Positions 54,320 to 64,000 of a stretch of DNA of 64,000 nucleotides are shown in pieces. This DNA comes from Leptospira stimsonii. Lineage in GTDB: Bacteria; Spirochaetota; Leptospiria; Leptospirales; Leptospiraceae. The stretch lies in NCBI RefSeq assembly GCF_003545885.1, contig NZ_QHCT01000001.1, forward strand, positions 434,001-498,000. The letters are read 5' to 3'. Each line of letters opens with the position of its first letter. Positions within the stretch are counted from its first letter, which is position 1. A model generated the notes under the pieces. That model saw only the letters and a list, made by a program, of their open reading frames with translations, searched no databases and had not been told where the DNA came from. The position numbers and the translations under genes are program-made.

Positions 54320-55359
54320 TTGATCGTTTCGGATGGACTACTTTTGATTTCGGACAAACCTTTTTGTATCGGTGTTCTAAATTGCATTAGAATTCCCTTA
54401 TGAAGATGGCCTGGCAAAAGCATCCACTGCTGAAGATTTCTTAATGGTTGAACGTTGTAGTGCAAAGGATAATCCACAGGAATTTTTTCGCCATCGGGAG
54501 AACCGTATTCTTCTTTTGTTCCGTTTTGCATCGTTCTTATGACGATTCCCTTTTCATCGGTGGGTAAACTCAAGAGATTGTCCCTAAATCCCGGAGTATA
54601 AGAAAAGTAATCTTCGATGTTCGAAAGATACACGACTCGAATCGGAACCTTCAAACGCGCCGCCCTTTCCGAAACCGATCTCATACTTTTATCGGCATTG
54701 ATATCGCCCTTCAGAATTTGGATTCTTCCTTGGATAACCATGTTCCGAACGTAGTTGTATTCTTCCTGAGAATGGATGAAAGTCTTCAATCCGAATTTTT
54801 GAGAGGTTCGATCGAGTTCGTTCCATCTTTGTGGAATATCGGATTTTCCTCGGTGCGCGACCTCCCAGGCTTCTCGAATGAGATTCCATTCCGGATCGTT
54901 TCCCCATTCTTTCTTTAACAATTCAAAGGAAGAATTTTTATTCTTTCTGGACCAGAGTTCTCTGTAAGATTCCGGGTCCGAGGCCAACTTAAAAAATAGA
55001 AGATGAATTCGATTGATGAGACAGATCGTATAATCAAAATCCATGAGCCAAGCATATTTACTTTTTGCCCAGGCGATAAATGTAAAATTCTGATCTGTTC
55101 CGGCTCCGAGATATCCGCCTTCCAAGTTTTCTATGTAAGGTTTGAAAAGATCGATTCTCAGTTCGTTGGATGCAGGATAGTGTCTTCCTCCAAGATCTTT
55201 TGAGTCGAAATCATCCGAGATCAATGGAGCAAGAAAGATTTTTTCCTTTTCATCCAAAGGAGGAACGTACCATGGATCACGTGGAGGAGGAGCTTTGCAG
55301 AATGTCGAGAATGCGATCAATCCCGATAGAATCATCGGGACCATTTTATTATGAAACAT
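54316..55359 (-). CDS. Lipoprotein of the LIC_10091-like family
   Basis: A 347-residue lipoprotein: the signal ends LIAFSTFC. The body resembles the leptospiral LIC_10091 family (related to DUF7790), which I recall as having a methyltransferase-like fold: [32 protein letters not shown] (an acidic loop after a strand, as in SAM binders) and [12 protein letters not shown]. The assignment is from memory of these patterns. SAM binding by a surface lipoprotein would be strange, so the domain may have another use. In operon with the HEAT lipoprotein (8 bp) and the MBL lipoprotein (4-bp overlap). Confidence 0.65.
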   Translation of the reverse strand: MFHNKMVPMILSGLIAFSTFCKAPPPRDPWYVPPLDEKEKIFLAPLISDDFDSKDLGGRHYPASNELRIDLFKPYIENLEGGYLGAGTDQNFTFIAWAKSKYAWLMDFDYTICLINRIHLLFFKLASDPESYRELWSRKNKNSSFELLKKEWGNDPEWNLIREAWEVAHRGKSDIPQRWNELDRTSQKFGLKTFIHSQEEYNYVRNMVIQGRIQILKGDINADKSMRSVSERAARLKVPIRVVYLSNIEDYFSYTPGFRDNLLSLPTDEKGIVIRTMQNGTKEEYGSPDGEKIPVDYPLHYNVQPLRNLQQWMLLPGHLHKGILMQFRTPIQKGLSEIKSSPSETIK

Positions 55360-55367
55360 AAACCTGA

Positions 55368-56915
<1,548 letters not shown>

Positions 56916-56962
56916 GTTTTCTCCTTTAGCCTAAACAATCGATTCTATAGATAAATCTACGT

Positions 56963-57646
56963 TCAACGAGGAATTTGACTTTGAACTTGCTTTAGACCGG
57001 TAAGTTCCTTTTTCCAAAGGACAAGATCCTGGTTTGCGGTCCCGATCTGGGATGGATCCAATTTTCCTTGTTGAATCGTATATTCGATTAATTGAATTCT
57101 AGACTCCAACTCTTCTATCTTGTAATTTACATAAGCAAGTTGTTCTTTGGGATTTACGCTGGCTTCCGAAGGCGCCTTCGGTTCATTTCCGGGTTCCGCA
57201 TATTTTCCGAGAGATCTCGAAATCGCATTCTTCGCTTCGACACTTCCGATGCTATCCAATCGATCTCTCGCTTCCTTTTCTTCCGCTTCTGACAAAGCAG
57301 GTTTAAATTCGGATGGGATATAAATATTCTTCGGATAACGAGCGATAAACTCGGACCATTCCTTTCGTATCTGTTCCTTTTCTTCCGGAGTTTTCCTTGG
57401 ACGAAACGCTTCCGGCCAAAGTCTCTTCGCTTGAGCTTCCAATTCTGGATCTTCATTGAATGGATGCGGCGCCTCCGGAAAATACGGATCCATTTCGGAA
57501 TAATATTTCGTTTTTAATACGGCTTCACTTTCTTCCACCATGGAAAGAGTATCCTTCTTTTTATCATCAGGCCAAAAAACGATAAATAAGATAAGAATGA
57601 ATGCAAATAACATTGCGGCGAAAAAGATTTTCTTTCTAAATTCCAT
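56963..57646 (-). CDS. Membrane-anchored protein with C-terminal coiled coil
   Basis: About 227 residues. One N-terminal transmembrane helix ([18 protein letters not shown]) is followed by a charged, proline-containing region and a C-terminal coiled coil ([20 protein letters not shown]). Two RYPKNIYIP- and PEAF-type patches have no known match. The ATG at 57646 follows GTGAGTGG; an in-frame GTG at 57655 is also possible. It is first in an operon with the HEAT, LIC_10091-like and MBL lipoproteins (47-bp gap). Function unknown. Confidence 0.65.
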   Translation of the reverse strand: MEFRKKIFFAAMLFAFILILFIVFWPDDKKKDTLSMVEESEAVLKTKYYSEMDPYFPEAPHPFNEDPELEAQAKRLWPEAFRPRKTPEEKEQIRKEWSEFIARYPKNIYIPSEFKPALSEAEEKEARDRLDSIGSVEAKNAISRSLGKYAEPGNEPKAPSEASVNPKEQLAYVNYKIEELESRIQLIEYTIQQGKLDPSQIGTANQDLVLWKKELTGLKQVQSQIPR

Positions 57647-57660
57647 ACCACTCACTTGAA

Positions 57661-57692
57661 ATAAAAAACGCCGCCTTAAAAAGGCGACGTTT
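57661..57692 (-). terminator. Rho-independent terminator of the SGNH hydrolase gene
   Basis: On the minus strand AACGTCGCCT-TTTTA-AGGCGGCGTT, a 10-bp stem with one G-U pair, is followed by a T-run. It lies 45-75 bases past the SGNH gene stop and only 15 bp before the next gene. Confidence 0.88.
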
Positions 57693-57736
57693 CAAATTCA
57701 CTGTCTTCTTCCCCGGAAATCGAGGAGGAATTTTTG

Positions 57737-59008
57737 TTATACGAAGATTCCGATTACCCAAGAAATGAACTGTCCGAAAATCGTATCGGTCAGGAATTTC
57801 TTTAAGTCGATCGGATTTCTGTTTAGAGTATCGTAGTACCAAGCTGTGTATTCGCTAACTTGAGCCAGATTCAAGCCATAACGTGCGTTGATGACTTTGA
57901 TCAGTTCGTTCGCGAATACAGAGTGACCGAACATGTTCGGGTGTACTCCGTCTAAACCAAAAACTCCTGGTTGGTTCGGTAAAGGCCAGCTTGCACGAGC
58001 GTAACCTGGACTCCAACCGGAAGGGCTTTGCACGATACGTCCGTTTTCTTTGATATCATCAAAGACAACTTTCAGATCAGCAACCGCAAATCCCATCGCC
58101 GCTCCTTGTGCTTTGACTTCGTTATTCAACATAGCCAAAAAGTTGGTGATGGTCGCTACTTCACTCGCATCTAAAACTTGATTCGGATCCGACACGGAGT
58201 TTCTGAAGAATGCTTTGAGACCGGTATAATTTGCTCTTCCTTGAGGATCCTTATACGGTTCCAAGAAAGCGATCGCAGTTACATTTGGAATTGTGAAAAG
58301 AACACCTCCCTTCAAACTTCCAATCGCCGCCAGTCTTCTCATCACTTCACGAATATCTCTTTTATAACGAGCCTCGTCCAAACAAGCAGTCGTTGTGGAA
58401 AGCGCAGTACAGAGAACATGATTCGCGGCTACAGTTCCAAAAAGGAAAGATGGTCTGACTTTCTCCATGATCTCAATTTGGGTTCCGGAATCCCGAAGAC
58501 CAAATTGGTGGAACTTATCAGGTTCTTTACAATCTTGAACTTGTACCCAACGGTAAGTGTACCAGTACCACGTTGCCCAATACCATTGTTTATCCCACTT
58601 AGTTGCGGTGACGTCTTCGCATTTTCCGGAAGTTCTTAAAACGGACGTGTATTCAGCTCCAGTAATTCCCGCATGAGTCGGAAGGCTCACAGTAGAACCG
58701 TTACCACCAATGATGGAACCTGCGATACAGAAAACACCACAATCACCTTTCAGAACATCTTCCAAATTGATATAAGGTCCTTTCAGAACGTTATACGAAA
58801 CGGAAGCTCCGGCTTGTTTGCTGACCAGAACCGGATAAGCCCAATCCTGAGTCTTTTTCTCTACTGTCGCACCGAAGAAACCATGACTCAGAGAGTCTCC
58901 AATAACCCCAGGCTTCGCAAAAAGTTGAGCCTGAGACTGCGCGGATAAAGATCCGACGCCGAATCCGAGCACAAACAGAAGAGTCGCAATCCAATTAGCT
59001 TTTTTCAT
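57737..59008 (-). CDS. Secreted SGNH/GDSL-type hydrolase
   Basis: A 423-residue protein with a cleavable signal peptide ([19 protein letters not shown]). Block I is GDSLSHG (about 37-43). VAANHV (about 195) fits the block III asparagine, and block [11 protein letters not shown] (about 362-371) carries the Asp-His pair. This gives a Ser-Asp-His esterase or lipase acting outside the inner membrane. An insert rich in Trp/Tyr ([14 protein letters not shown], about 145-158) is unusual and may bind lipid. The C-terminus is hydrophobic ([10 protein letters not shown]). GGAGA lies upstream of ATG 59008. Substrate unknown. Confidence 0.85.
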   Translation of the reverse strand: MKKANWIATLLFVLGFGVGSLSAQSQAQLFAKPGVIGDSLSHGFFGATVEKKTQDWAYPVLVSKQAGASVSYNVLKGPYINLEDVLKGDCGVFCIAGSIIGGNGSTVSLPTHAGITGAEYTSVLRTSGKCEDVTATKWDKQWYWATWYWYTYRWVQVQDCKEPDKFHQFGLRDSGTQIEIMEKVRPSFLFGTVAANHVLCTALSTTTACLDEARYKRDIREVMRRLAAIGSLKGGVLFTIPNVTAIAFLEPYKDPQGRANYTGLKAFFRNSVSDPNQVLDASEVATITNFLAMLNNEVKAQGAAMGFAVADLKVVFDDIKENGRIVQSPSGWSPGYARASWPLPNQPGVFGLDGVHPNMFGHSVFANELIKVINARYGLNLAQVSEYTAWYYDTLNRNPIDLKKFLTDTIFGQFISWVIGIFV

Positions 59009-59419
59009 CTTTCACTATTCTCCATTTTCATTTATGGCCCTGGAGAACGACTATCCTTTAAGGATCCCATCTCTCGTTCCTCTGCCGGCCCGGGTTTTTT
59101 GCCCAAAACAATCCTAAGCTTGTAACGAACAGTCAGTCAACTTCAATTAATGGGGAATGACTAACGGGGAAAAAATTTTTCCAATTTCCCATAACGTTCG
59201 ATATAAAATCTTTGTTTCAAAATTCTCTGTGTAGAGTATAATATTTCATTTGATAGAAAATTAAATCGAAGAATTCGAGTTCTTTGTGACTGCAAACTTA
59301 GAGAGTAGTTCGGATTTTTTGAATCAAAGTCTAAAATTTTAAGAATTCAAAATGAAATAGTATTAGGAAGATTTCTTAAATTAATTTGGAAAAAAAAGGC
59401 GCCATTTTTTTATGAAGGA
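59009..59419. other. Gene-free divergent promoter region
   Basis: No coding frame. It holds the upstream regions of the SGNH hydrolase gene (minus) and the putative outer-membrane protein gene (plus). A near-palindromic A-tract GGAAAAAATTTTTCC lies at 59168-59182, typical of bent DNA. Confidence 0.6.
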
Positions 59420-60718
59420 ATGACGTATTTACGCGCTCTTTCTCTTTTCTCTTTCTTGATTTTGTTGCTTCCGATTCTTTCCATCGACTCCGTTCAAATC
59501 GAAACGATCGGAGGAAAAACGTTTAGGAAAGTAAAAGTCGTAAAAGAATTGGAATCCGAGATTCAATTCGAGGACGAGGATGGAATTATCCTAAGGATTC
59601 GAAAAGAAAAAGTAAAAAGTATTTCTCCCGATCTCCCGGAAGGCGCTCCGGAAATTTCTTCGGACGAAAGTCTCCCTTCCCCGAAACCAGTGGAAGAAAA
59701 ATCTCCGCTCCCGGAACATTCCGTGCAATTCACACAATTTCTCTCGAACGATGGAGCCTTTCAAGGAGCCAGTCTTTTTGGAGAAAGACAAGCACGGAGA
59801 AATAATATGAAATACACCGACTACTACGAATCATATTATCTCACTTCTTCCGTAAACTTATTGGGGCTTCCGCCGCAACTTAGAATCGCATTCACCGTAA
59901 TGAATCCGTTAGTCGATCGAACAAACACGGATTCGGACGGTTTTTTTCAAAATACTTCGGGCGGGAAAGATCAAACCCAACTGATCAATCAATTTATTCA
60001 AACGGGACAATTGGGTTTTGATCCGAACGAAACAAAATTAAGAAAGGAAAAAAACGGTCTGAACGACTATCTTTTCACAAATGCGGCCTATGAACATTTA
60101 ACGAAACTGGGCGCATTTTCAGTCGGATTTTTATTTATCAACGTGGACGATCCGACTTTTCTGATGAGAGGTTACCTAGTCTTTGGTTGGAAACCTCCAT
60201 TCTTAGATTACCTCAATCCCCAATTGACTGTGAATAGCAAAATGTTATCCGAAACCAACGGAGCCTTTCAAGGAACGCATAACGTTCGCCTTACTTTAAG
60301 CCATGAATATTTTAAAGGAAGATTGGTTCAAGTCACACCAAGCCTCGTTACCGGTTACCAGGACGTAAACGACAATATCGATCGGAAAAAAGGCATTAGC
60401 GACGTAAGTCCTAGAATTCAATTCAACTATAGCGACTTTTTTATCGCTTTGAATTGGATGTACAGAGCAACACCCTCTCTCGTGGACAATCAACTTTCAA
60501 CACCGAGTTCCGGGGTGTACCAAGATACGAATGCGACCGATGGAAAAACGACCGATCCATCTAAAGTGCACGGATATTTAAATCAGGCAACGGTCGACTT
60601 TATAAGGAGCAATTCTCCAAACGAATACGTTTCAAGAGAACTCATTCAACACTATCAAAGTCAACACATCGTAAGAGGGATTTACTTTTTCAACATTGGA
60701 TATTCGATTCGTATCTAA
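59420..60718 (+). CDS. Exported protein, possible outer-membrane beta-barrel
   Basis: A 432-residue protein with a signal peptide (LRALSLFSFLILLLPILS). Residues 25-75 form a small beta domain (VQIETIGGKTFRKVKV, EIQFEDEDGIILRIRKEKV). A Pro/Ser/Glu linker follows. From about 95 to the end there are alternating amphipathic strands (SVNLLGLPPQLRIAFTVM, RIQFNYSDFFIALNWMYR, GIYFFNIGYSIRI) as in a barrel with large loops. The last residue is Ile rather than Phe, so insertion by the usual signal is not certain. Function unknown; porin-like is inference. Confidence 0.6.
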   Translation: MTYLRALSLFSFLILLLPILSIDSVQIETIGGKTFRKVKVVKELESEIQFEDEDGIILRIRKEKVKSISPDLPEGAPEISSDESLPSPKPVEEKSPLPEHSVQFTQFLSNDGAFQGASLFGERQARRNNMKYTDYYESYYLTSSVNLLGLPPQLRIAFTVMNPLVDRTNTDSDGFFQNTSGGKDQTQLINQFIQTGQLGFDPNETKLRKEKNGLNDYLFTNAAYEHLTKLGAFSVGFLFINVDDPTFLMRGYLVFGWKPPFLDYLNPQLTVNSKMLSETNGAFQGTHNVRLTLSHEYFKGRLVQVTPSLVTGYQDVNDNIDRKKGISDVSPRIQFNYSDFFIALNWMYRATPSLVDNQLSTPSSGVYQDTNATDGKTTDPSKVHGYLNQATVDFIRSNSPNEYVSRELIQHYQSQHIVRGIYFFNIGYSIRI

Positions 60719-60795
60719 AAATTCAGTTTTGACGAATTTATACAATTCTTAACTTCCTAAAAATGATACCCTCCTCATTAATTTAGGAGGCGATC

Positions 60796-61398
60796 ATGCA
60801 CAAAGAATTTAGGAGAAAGGTTTACGACCTACCGCACAGGGGAATTCGGCACGCATTCACGATTTGGTTGTTCGAAACCGGAAAAACAAACCCTTACGAC
60901 CAGAAAGAAGTACTGAATCTTATCTCCATTTCGGAGGAAGTATTTAGAATCTTAGAAGTCCACGCGGAGGATGAGGATTCCGTTTCTTTAAAACAATTGG
61001 CTTTGATCAATCCTTCCTTTTCTGCTGAAGACAGAGAAGAACACAAGAAATTAGAAATGCAAATCGAAGAACTTTGGGAAATGACCGCAAGAATTTCTGA
61101 CCGCTTGAAACAACCCGAAACCCTCTCTCTCAAAATTTCAGAATATTACGATAAACTCATCTCTTTTAAGCTTTCTTACTTCAATCATATGAAACACGAA
61201 GAAGAAATCACTCAGAAGAGAATCTGGGATTCTTTTTCCGATTCGGAATTGGAAGAACAACAAAAACAAATCATAAATTCTTTGAGCGCATCCGATTTAA
61301 GACTCTGGCAAAAATACATTGCACCAACGCTACCCCCTCGAGAAAGAATCGGTTTTGAGACGATGACTGGATCGATCCTCGATTCGAAAACAATTTGA
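60796..61398 (+). CDS. Hemerythrin-like (HHE) protein
   Basis: A 200-residue helical protein with the iron-binding pattern of HHE domains: early His in LPHRGIRHAF, LEVHAEDED (about 53-61), EEHKKLE (about 82) and NHMKHEEEI (about 134). It could bind oxygen, NO or iron at a di-iron site. Start ATG 60796 has a perfect AGGAGG 5 bases upstream. The AraC gene follows on the same strand with a short gap, so the two may be linked in function. Confidence 0.78.
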   Translation: MHKEFRRKVYDLPHRGIRHAFTIWLFETGKTNPYDQKEVLNLISISEEVFRILEVHAEDEDSVSLKQLALINPSFSAEDREEHKKLEMQIEELWEMTARISDRLKQPETLSLKISEYYDKLISFKLSYFNHMKHEEEITQKRIWDSFSDSELEEQQKQIINSLSASDLRLWQKYIAPTLPPRERIGFETMTGSILDSKTI

Positions 61399-61445
61399 AC
61401 TTGAAATTCGGATGAGAAAAGAATCTAATTCATTTGGTAAAGATA

Positions 61446-62180
61446 ATGAATCAAAATAAAAGCCCATTTCTATTTTATTGGAATCGAAAGCCGCTTTCCT
61501 CTGAGTATGAAGTTCTGCCTGGCGAAAATTGCGTTATCGGCATTCAAACTCAGGGAAGCATTTATTTGGTTCAAAATCGTAGAAAGATAAAATTGGATTC
61601 CGCAGGGATAACGGGTATCCTTACGAACTCGAGGACTTTTTTTTCTAAAGAAGGCGTTGATTCTTTTTTGATTCAGATTCCTCCATACAAGTTGGCGACT
61701 TTTCTCAAAGAACCGTTAAAAGAGATCACTGGCAGAAGCATTTGTCTGGAAGATTTATTTTCGGAGCGCGCGATTTCCGAATTCAAAGCGGACTGTATCG
61801 AAGAAAGAGGAAAAAATCTTCCTTCAGGATGGGCCTGGTCTCGTTTTTACAAGAACCTAAAAAAGCGAAAAGATTCCAATCCGTATATCGAACACGTTCT
61901 TTCAAATATGAACGCCGCCGAGGGAAAAGTTTCGATCTCTTCACTCTGTAAAGAATTTGGTATTAGTCAAAGTAAAATGGAAAGAGATTTTAAAACGTAT
62001 ATCGGTCTTTCCCCGAAAGAATATTCCGATCTCATTCGTTTTAGAAAATCGGTATCGATTAAGGATGATAGCAAGAACTTAACGGATCTTGCATACGTTT
62101 CCGGTTACTACGACCAGTCTCACTTCATCCGCGAGTTTAAAAAAAGAACGGGAAAAACTCCGAAACAATGGTTTAAATAA
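61446..62180 (+). CDS. AraC-family transcriptional regulator
   Basis: About 244 residues. The C-terminal double helix-turn-helix is clear: VSISSLCKEFGISQSKMERD and LTDLAYVSGYYDQSHFIREF, then KKRTGKTPKQW. The N-terminal 140 residues resemble the cupin-like sensor region of AraC proteins acting on urease-type or stress genes. An in-frame TTG lies at 61434; ATG 61446 is preferred. It follows the hemerythrin-like gene by 47 bp and ends at a hairpin terminator. Target unknown. Confidence 0.9.
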   Translation: MNQNKSPFLFYWNRKPLSSEYEVLPGENCVIGIQTQGSIYLVQNRRKIKLDSAGITGILTNSRTFFSKEGVDSFLIQIPPYKLATFLKEPLKEITGRSICLEDLFSERAISEFKADCIEERGKNLPSGWAWSRFYKNLKKRKDSNPYIEHVLSNMNAAEGKVSISSLCKEFGISQSKMERDFKTYIGLSPKEYSDLIRFRKSVSIKDDSKNLTDLAYVSGYYDQSHFIREFKKRTGKTPKQWFK

Positions 62181-62209
62181 AAAAGCCGGAGATTGAACGC
62201 CGGCTTTTG
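62181..62209. terminator. Bidirectional terminator between the AraC and Lys/Asp-rich genes
   Basis: AAAAGCCGG, a loop of 10 or 11 bases and CCGGCTTTT: a 9-bp stem flanked by A on the left and T on the right, so it can act on both strands. It lies right after the AraC stop (62178-62180) and about 30 bp past the stop of the convergent gene. Confidence 0.85.
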
Positions 62210-62236
62210 ATAGAGAAATGGGAAACGATCCAAGGA

Positions 62237-62833
62237 TCATTCCTTGTCTTTTTTCTTCTTCTTTTTAGATTTTTTGTCGGACTTGTCGTCGTCTTTATCT
62301 TTCTTCTTCTTGGATTTCTTTTCCTCTTTATCGTCATCGTCCTTATCTTTTTTCTTGGACTTTTTCTCTTTCTTTACTTCGTCCCCATCGTCTTCTTTAT
62401 CTTTCTTTTTCTTTTTGGATTTTTTAGAATCATCGTCTTTATCAGACTCGTCTTCGTCCTTATCCTTTTTCTTTTTGCGTTTTGACTTTTTGTCTTCGTC
62501 GTCCGCGTCATCTTCCTTATCTTTTTTCTTTTTAGATTTCTTTTCTTTTACGGATGAATCCTCATCTTCGTCCTTATCTTTGCTTTTTTTAACTGGTTTA
62601 CGATCTCCGTCACCATTTCCTTTTCCGGGTTTCGCTCTGCAATAATCGTCAACGGAAACTCCGTCTTGTCTCGTATAACCGCTTACCCAAGTACAATCAT
62701 CGTTTGCTTTACAGGAAGAGGCAGATAGCCCCTGACAAGCGCTGTCCGCGGAAACAGGAGTCGAAACAAAAAAACCGAGAGTGAAGGCGATCGCGATCAC
62801 CAGAACACGGCGAAAAATCAGATTCATCAGCAT
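62237..62833 (-). CDS. Exported Lys/Asp-rich low-complexity protein
   Basis: A 198-residue protein. AGGAG lies upstream of ATG 62833. The signal peptide (VLVIAIAFTLGFFVSTPVSA) is followed by a small four-cysteine module (CQGLSASSCKANDDCTW, then YC at about 65). The remaining 125 residues alternate Lys blocks with Asp/Glu blocks (KKSKKKKKDKED-like, repeated about ten times) and should be disordered. Acidic/basic repeats might bind calcium, polyanions or surfaces. The repetitive DNA is prone to length change. Function unknown; the plan partly echoes the Lys-rich exported protein at 49353. Confidence 0.72.
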   Translation of the reverse strand: MLMNLIFRRVLVIAIAFTLGFFVSTPVSADSACQGLSASSCKANDDCTWVSGYTRQDGVSVDDYCRAKPGKGNGDGDRKPVKKSKDKDEDEDSSVKEKKSKKKKDKEDDADDEDKKSKRKKKKDKDEDESDKDDDSKKSKKKKKDKEDDGDEVKKEKKSKKKDKDDDDKEEKKSKKKKDKDDDKSDKKSKKKKKKDKE

Positions 62834-62942
62834 AATATCTCCTAAGAAATTTCTTTTATAAATTCAAAGAGATACTTTGCTTTATCCTTGTTTTATCAAT
62901 AAATTTTCGAGTTTGAATTTTTAAATTTAAAGAAAGAGCACC

Positions 62943-64000
62943 TTATTTTGTTTCGATCTTCACGATCACTTCAAAGTGTTTGGTTCTTGGAAAAAAATCT
63001 ACGAGAACCATATTCTTAAGAATGTAAGAATCTTCGCATAAATCCGCTAAATCCCTCGCTAAAGTAGTATGGTTACAACTGGAATATAAGAATTCTTTCG
63101 GTTTCTTTTTTCGGAAGGATTGAACTACTTTTTTCGACAAACCCGATCTTGGAGGATTCGCAATCCAACAAGTAGAATTGAGATCTTCATCCGGAAGGGA
63201 TTCTTTTTCTAAATCCAAGGATTTAAAATCACGAGGTGAAAGCTCGTTTTTAGAAAGATTCTTCTTTGCTTGTTTTACGGAATCTTTTGAAAGTTCATAG
63301 CCGATCCAATTCTTACTTTTACTATGAAGAGCAACGGAAATCAATCCCGATCCACAATATAATTCTAATATAGATTCCTGATTTCCTGGGACAAGTTCGT
63401 ATATTTTTTCCAACCAGAGAGGGATCAGAAAACGATTGATCTGAGAAAAACCGTTCGGTGGAATCTCACAAACGATTTCCTTTGGCAATGGAAGACGAAC
63501 CGTTTCTCGAAGAACGACCGATTCGCTTTTATAAGCTACGACTCTTTCCCCCTCTAAACGAAAAGAAAGTGACTTTAATTTTGAAACAGGTTTAGATCCG
63601 TTTTCTTCATTGTTTAAAAATTCTTGAATCGCAAAATTCATTTCGTTCGGAAGATTCTTACAACCTTCTTCGGGAAGAGGAACGATGGAATGTGAAAATT
63701 CTTCATAAAAACCGGCGATTCGTTTTGATCCGGAAAATCCTAATGGAATCTGCGCCGTGTTCCTATAACCGATCGGATCTCCACTTAAAATTTCAATTTC
63801 AGGAATTTGAATATGATTTTTGGAAAAAGAGCGTTCCAAGGTTTCCTTTAGCAGAAACTTCTTCACTTCCAATTCTTTTTGGTAGGAAATGTACCGGTAC
63901 GAACAACCGCCGCATTTTGGAAAAGCGGAACAATCCGAGGGAATTCTTTCCGATCCGTTGTTTACGATCTCGGATCCGATTCCCCAGGCAAGCGAACCTG
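62943..64000 (-). CDS. TrmA/RlmC/RlmD-family RNA uracil-5-methyltransferase, 5' end outside the window
   Basis: The minus frame is open to the right edge, so the gene starts beyond 64000; 352 codons are visible. Near the edge the iron-sulfur motif C-x5-CGGC is seen ([16 protein letters not shown]). The SAM domain follows with [22 protein letters not shown] and catalytic cysteine in [13 protein letters not shown]. These enzymes methylate U to m5U in tRNA or 23S rRNA. The iron-sulfur cluster points to the RlmD/RlmC-like branch, but the exact target cannot be set. Confidence 0.9.
   Translation of the reverse strand, partial: GSLAWGIGSEIVNNGSERIPSDCSAFPKCGGCSYRYISYQKELEVKKFLLKETLERSFSKNHIQIPEIEILSGDPIGYRNTAQIPLGFSGSKRIAGFYEEFSHSIVPLPEEGCKNLPNEMNFAIQEFLNNEENGSKPVSKLKSLSFRLEGERVVAYKSESVVLRETVRLPLPKEIVCEIPPNGFSQINRFLIPLWLEKIYELVPGNQESILELYCGSGLISVALHSKSKNWIGYELSKDSVKQAKKNLSKNELSPRDFKSLDLEKESLPDEDLNSTCWIANPPRSGLSKKVVQSFRKKKPKEFLYSSCNHTTLARDLADLCEDSYILKNMVLVDFFPRTKHFEVIVKIETK

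Noticed and set aside
62207..62485. Very hydrophobic plus-strand frame resembling a membrane protein
   Set aside because: It is the antisense reading of Lys/Asp-rich repeats, which gives Phe/Leu/Val-rich text; the minus-strand gene has signal peptide and Shine-Dalgarno.

Overview
The window looks like chromosomal DNA from a pathogenic-lineage Leptospira (Spirochaetota). I infer this from the density of lipoproteins with loose spirochaetal lipoboxes (e.g. FFVNC, LILIDC, FVFC), the many SpoIIE-type phosphatases and GAF/PAS sensors, a Bdr-like coiled-coil membrane protein, a lipoprotein resembling the leptospiral LIC_10091 family, and a single dispersed tRNA. No rRNA, insertion sequence, prophage or CRISPR array is visible. 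The genes are a mosaic of short operons on both strands, and many neighbours overlap by 4 bp (ATGA or TTGA).

Layout. 1-6.7 kb: partial ACT-like gene, ABC exporter, SET-domain protein, DUF3095 cyclase-like protein, a 0.8-kb gene-free stretch and a GAF-GAF-sigma54 activator. 6.8-13.8 kb: zinc-ribbon/GAF/SpoIIE phosphatase, tilS (reading frame broken at a run of ten A), engB, an HExxH protein, a PilZ protein, an MBL hydrolase and trmB. 13.8-20.1 kb: three large envelope lipoproteins (TPR plus beta-propeller, PEGA, FecR). 20.2-25.6 kb: a hypothetical protein, rsgA, a histidine kinase, an alkyltransferase-like protein and thiD. 25.6-32.7 kb: DUF885, a membrane SpoIIE phosphatase, a zinc-ribbon membrane protein, a VKOR-DsbA fusion and hisBHA.

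32.8-34.3 kb: a tRNA-Leu(CAG) gene runs directly into a 178-bp unit repeated about 3.16 times. Each unit carries a copy of the tRNA 3' end, and the array ends at the stop codon of a convergent Bdr-like gene. This is the most unusual structure in the window. From memory it closely parallels the architecture of the E. coli tyrT (rtT RNA) locus, with unrelated sequence. 34.9-43.9 kb: TetR plus rhomboid, a Nudix gene with a suspicious 5' end, a degenerate nitrilase-like protein, a lipoprotein, an EcsC-like protein, prfA, a Cys/Met-type PLP enzyme, a membrane protein and a second TetR gene with a nearby palindrome.

44.0-53.4 kb: MASE1 histidine kinase, fused pabB-pabC, thpR, aat, a Lys-rich exported protein, an acyl-CoA synthetase and a dihaem cytochrome c. 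53.5-64.0 kb: an operon of a membrane-anchored protein, a HEAT-repeat lipoprotein, the LIC_10091-like lipoprotein and a lactonase-like MBL protein; then an SGNH hydrolase, a putative outer-membrane protein, a hemerythrin-like protein, an AraC regulator, a Lys/Asp-rich exported protein and a 5'-truncated RNA uracil methyltransferase.

The main themes are translation and RNA modification (tilS, engB, rsgA, trmB, prfA, thpR, aat, TrmA-like), signal transduction (two SpoIIE phosphatases, two histidine kinases, a sigma54 activator, PilZ, two TetR, one AraC) and envelope lipoproteins. All calls come from reading the sequence; no database search was run.
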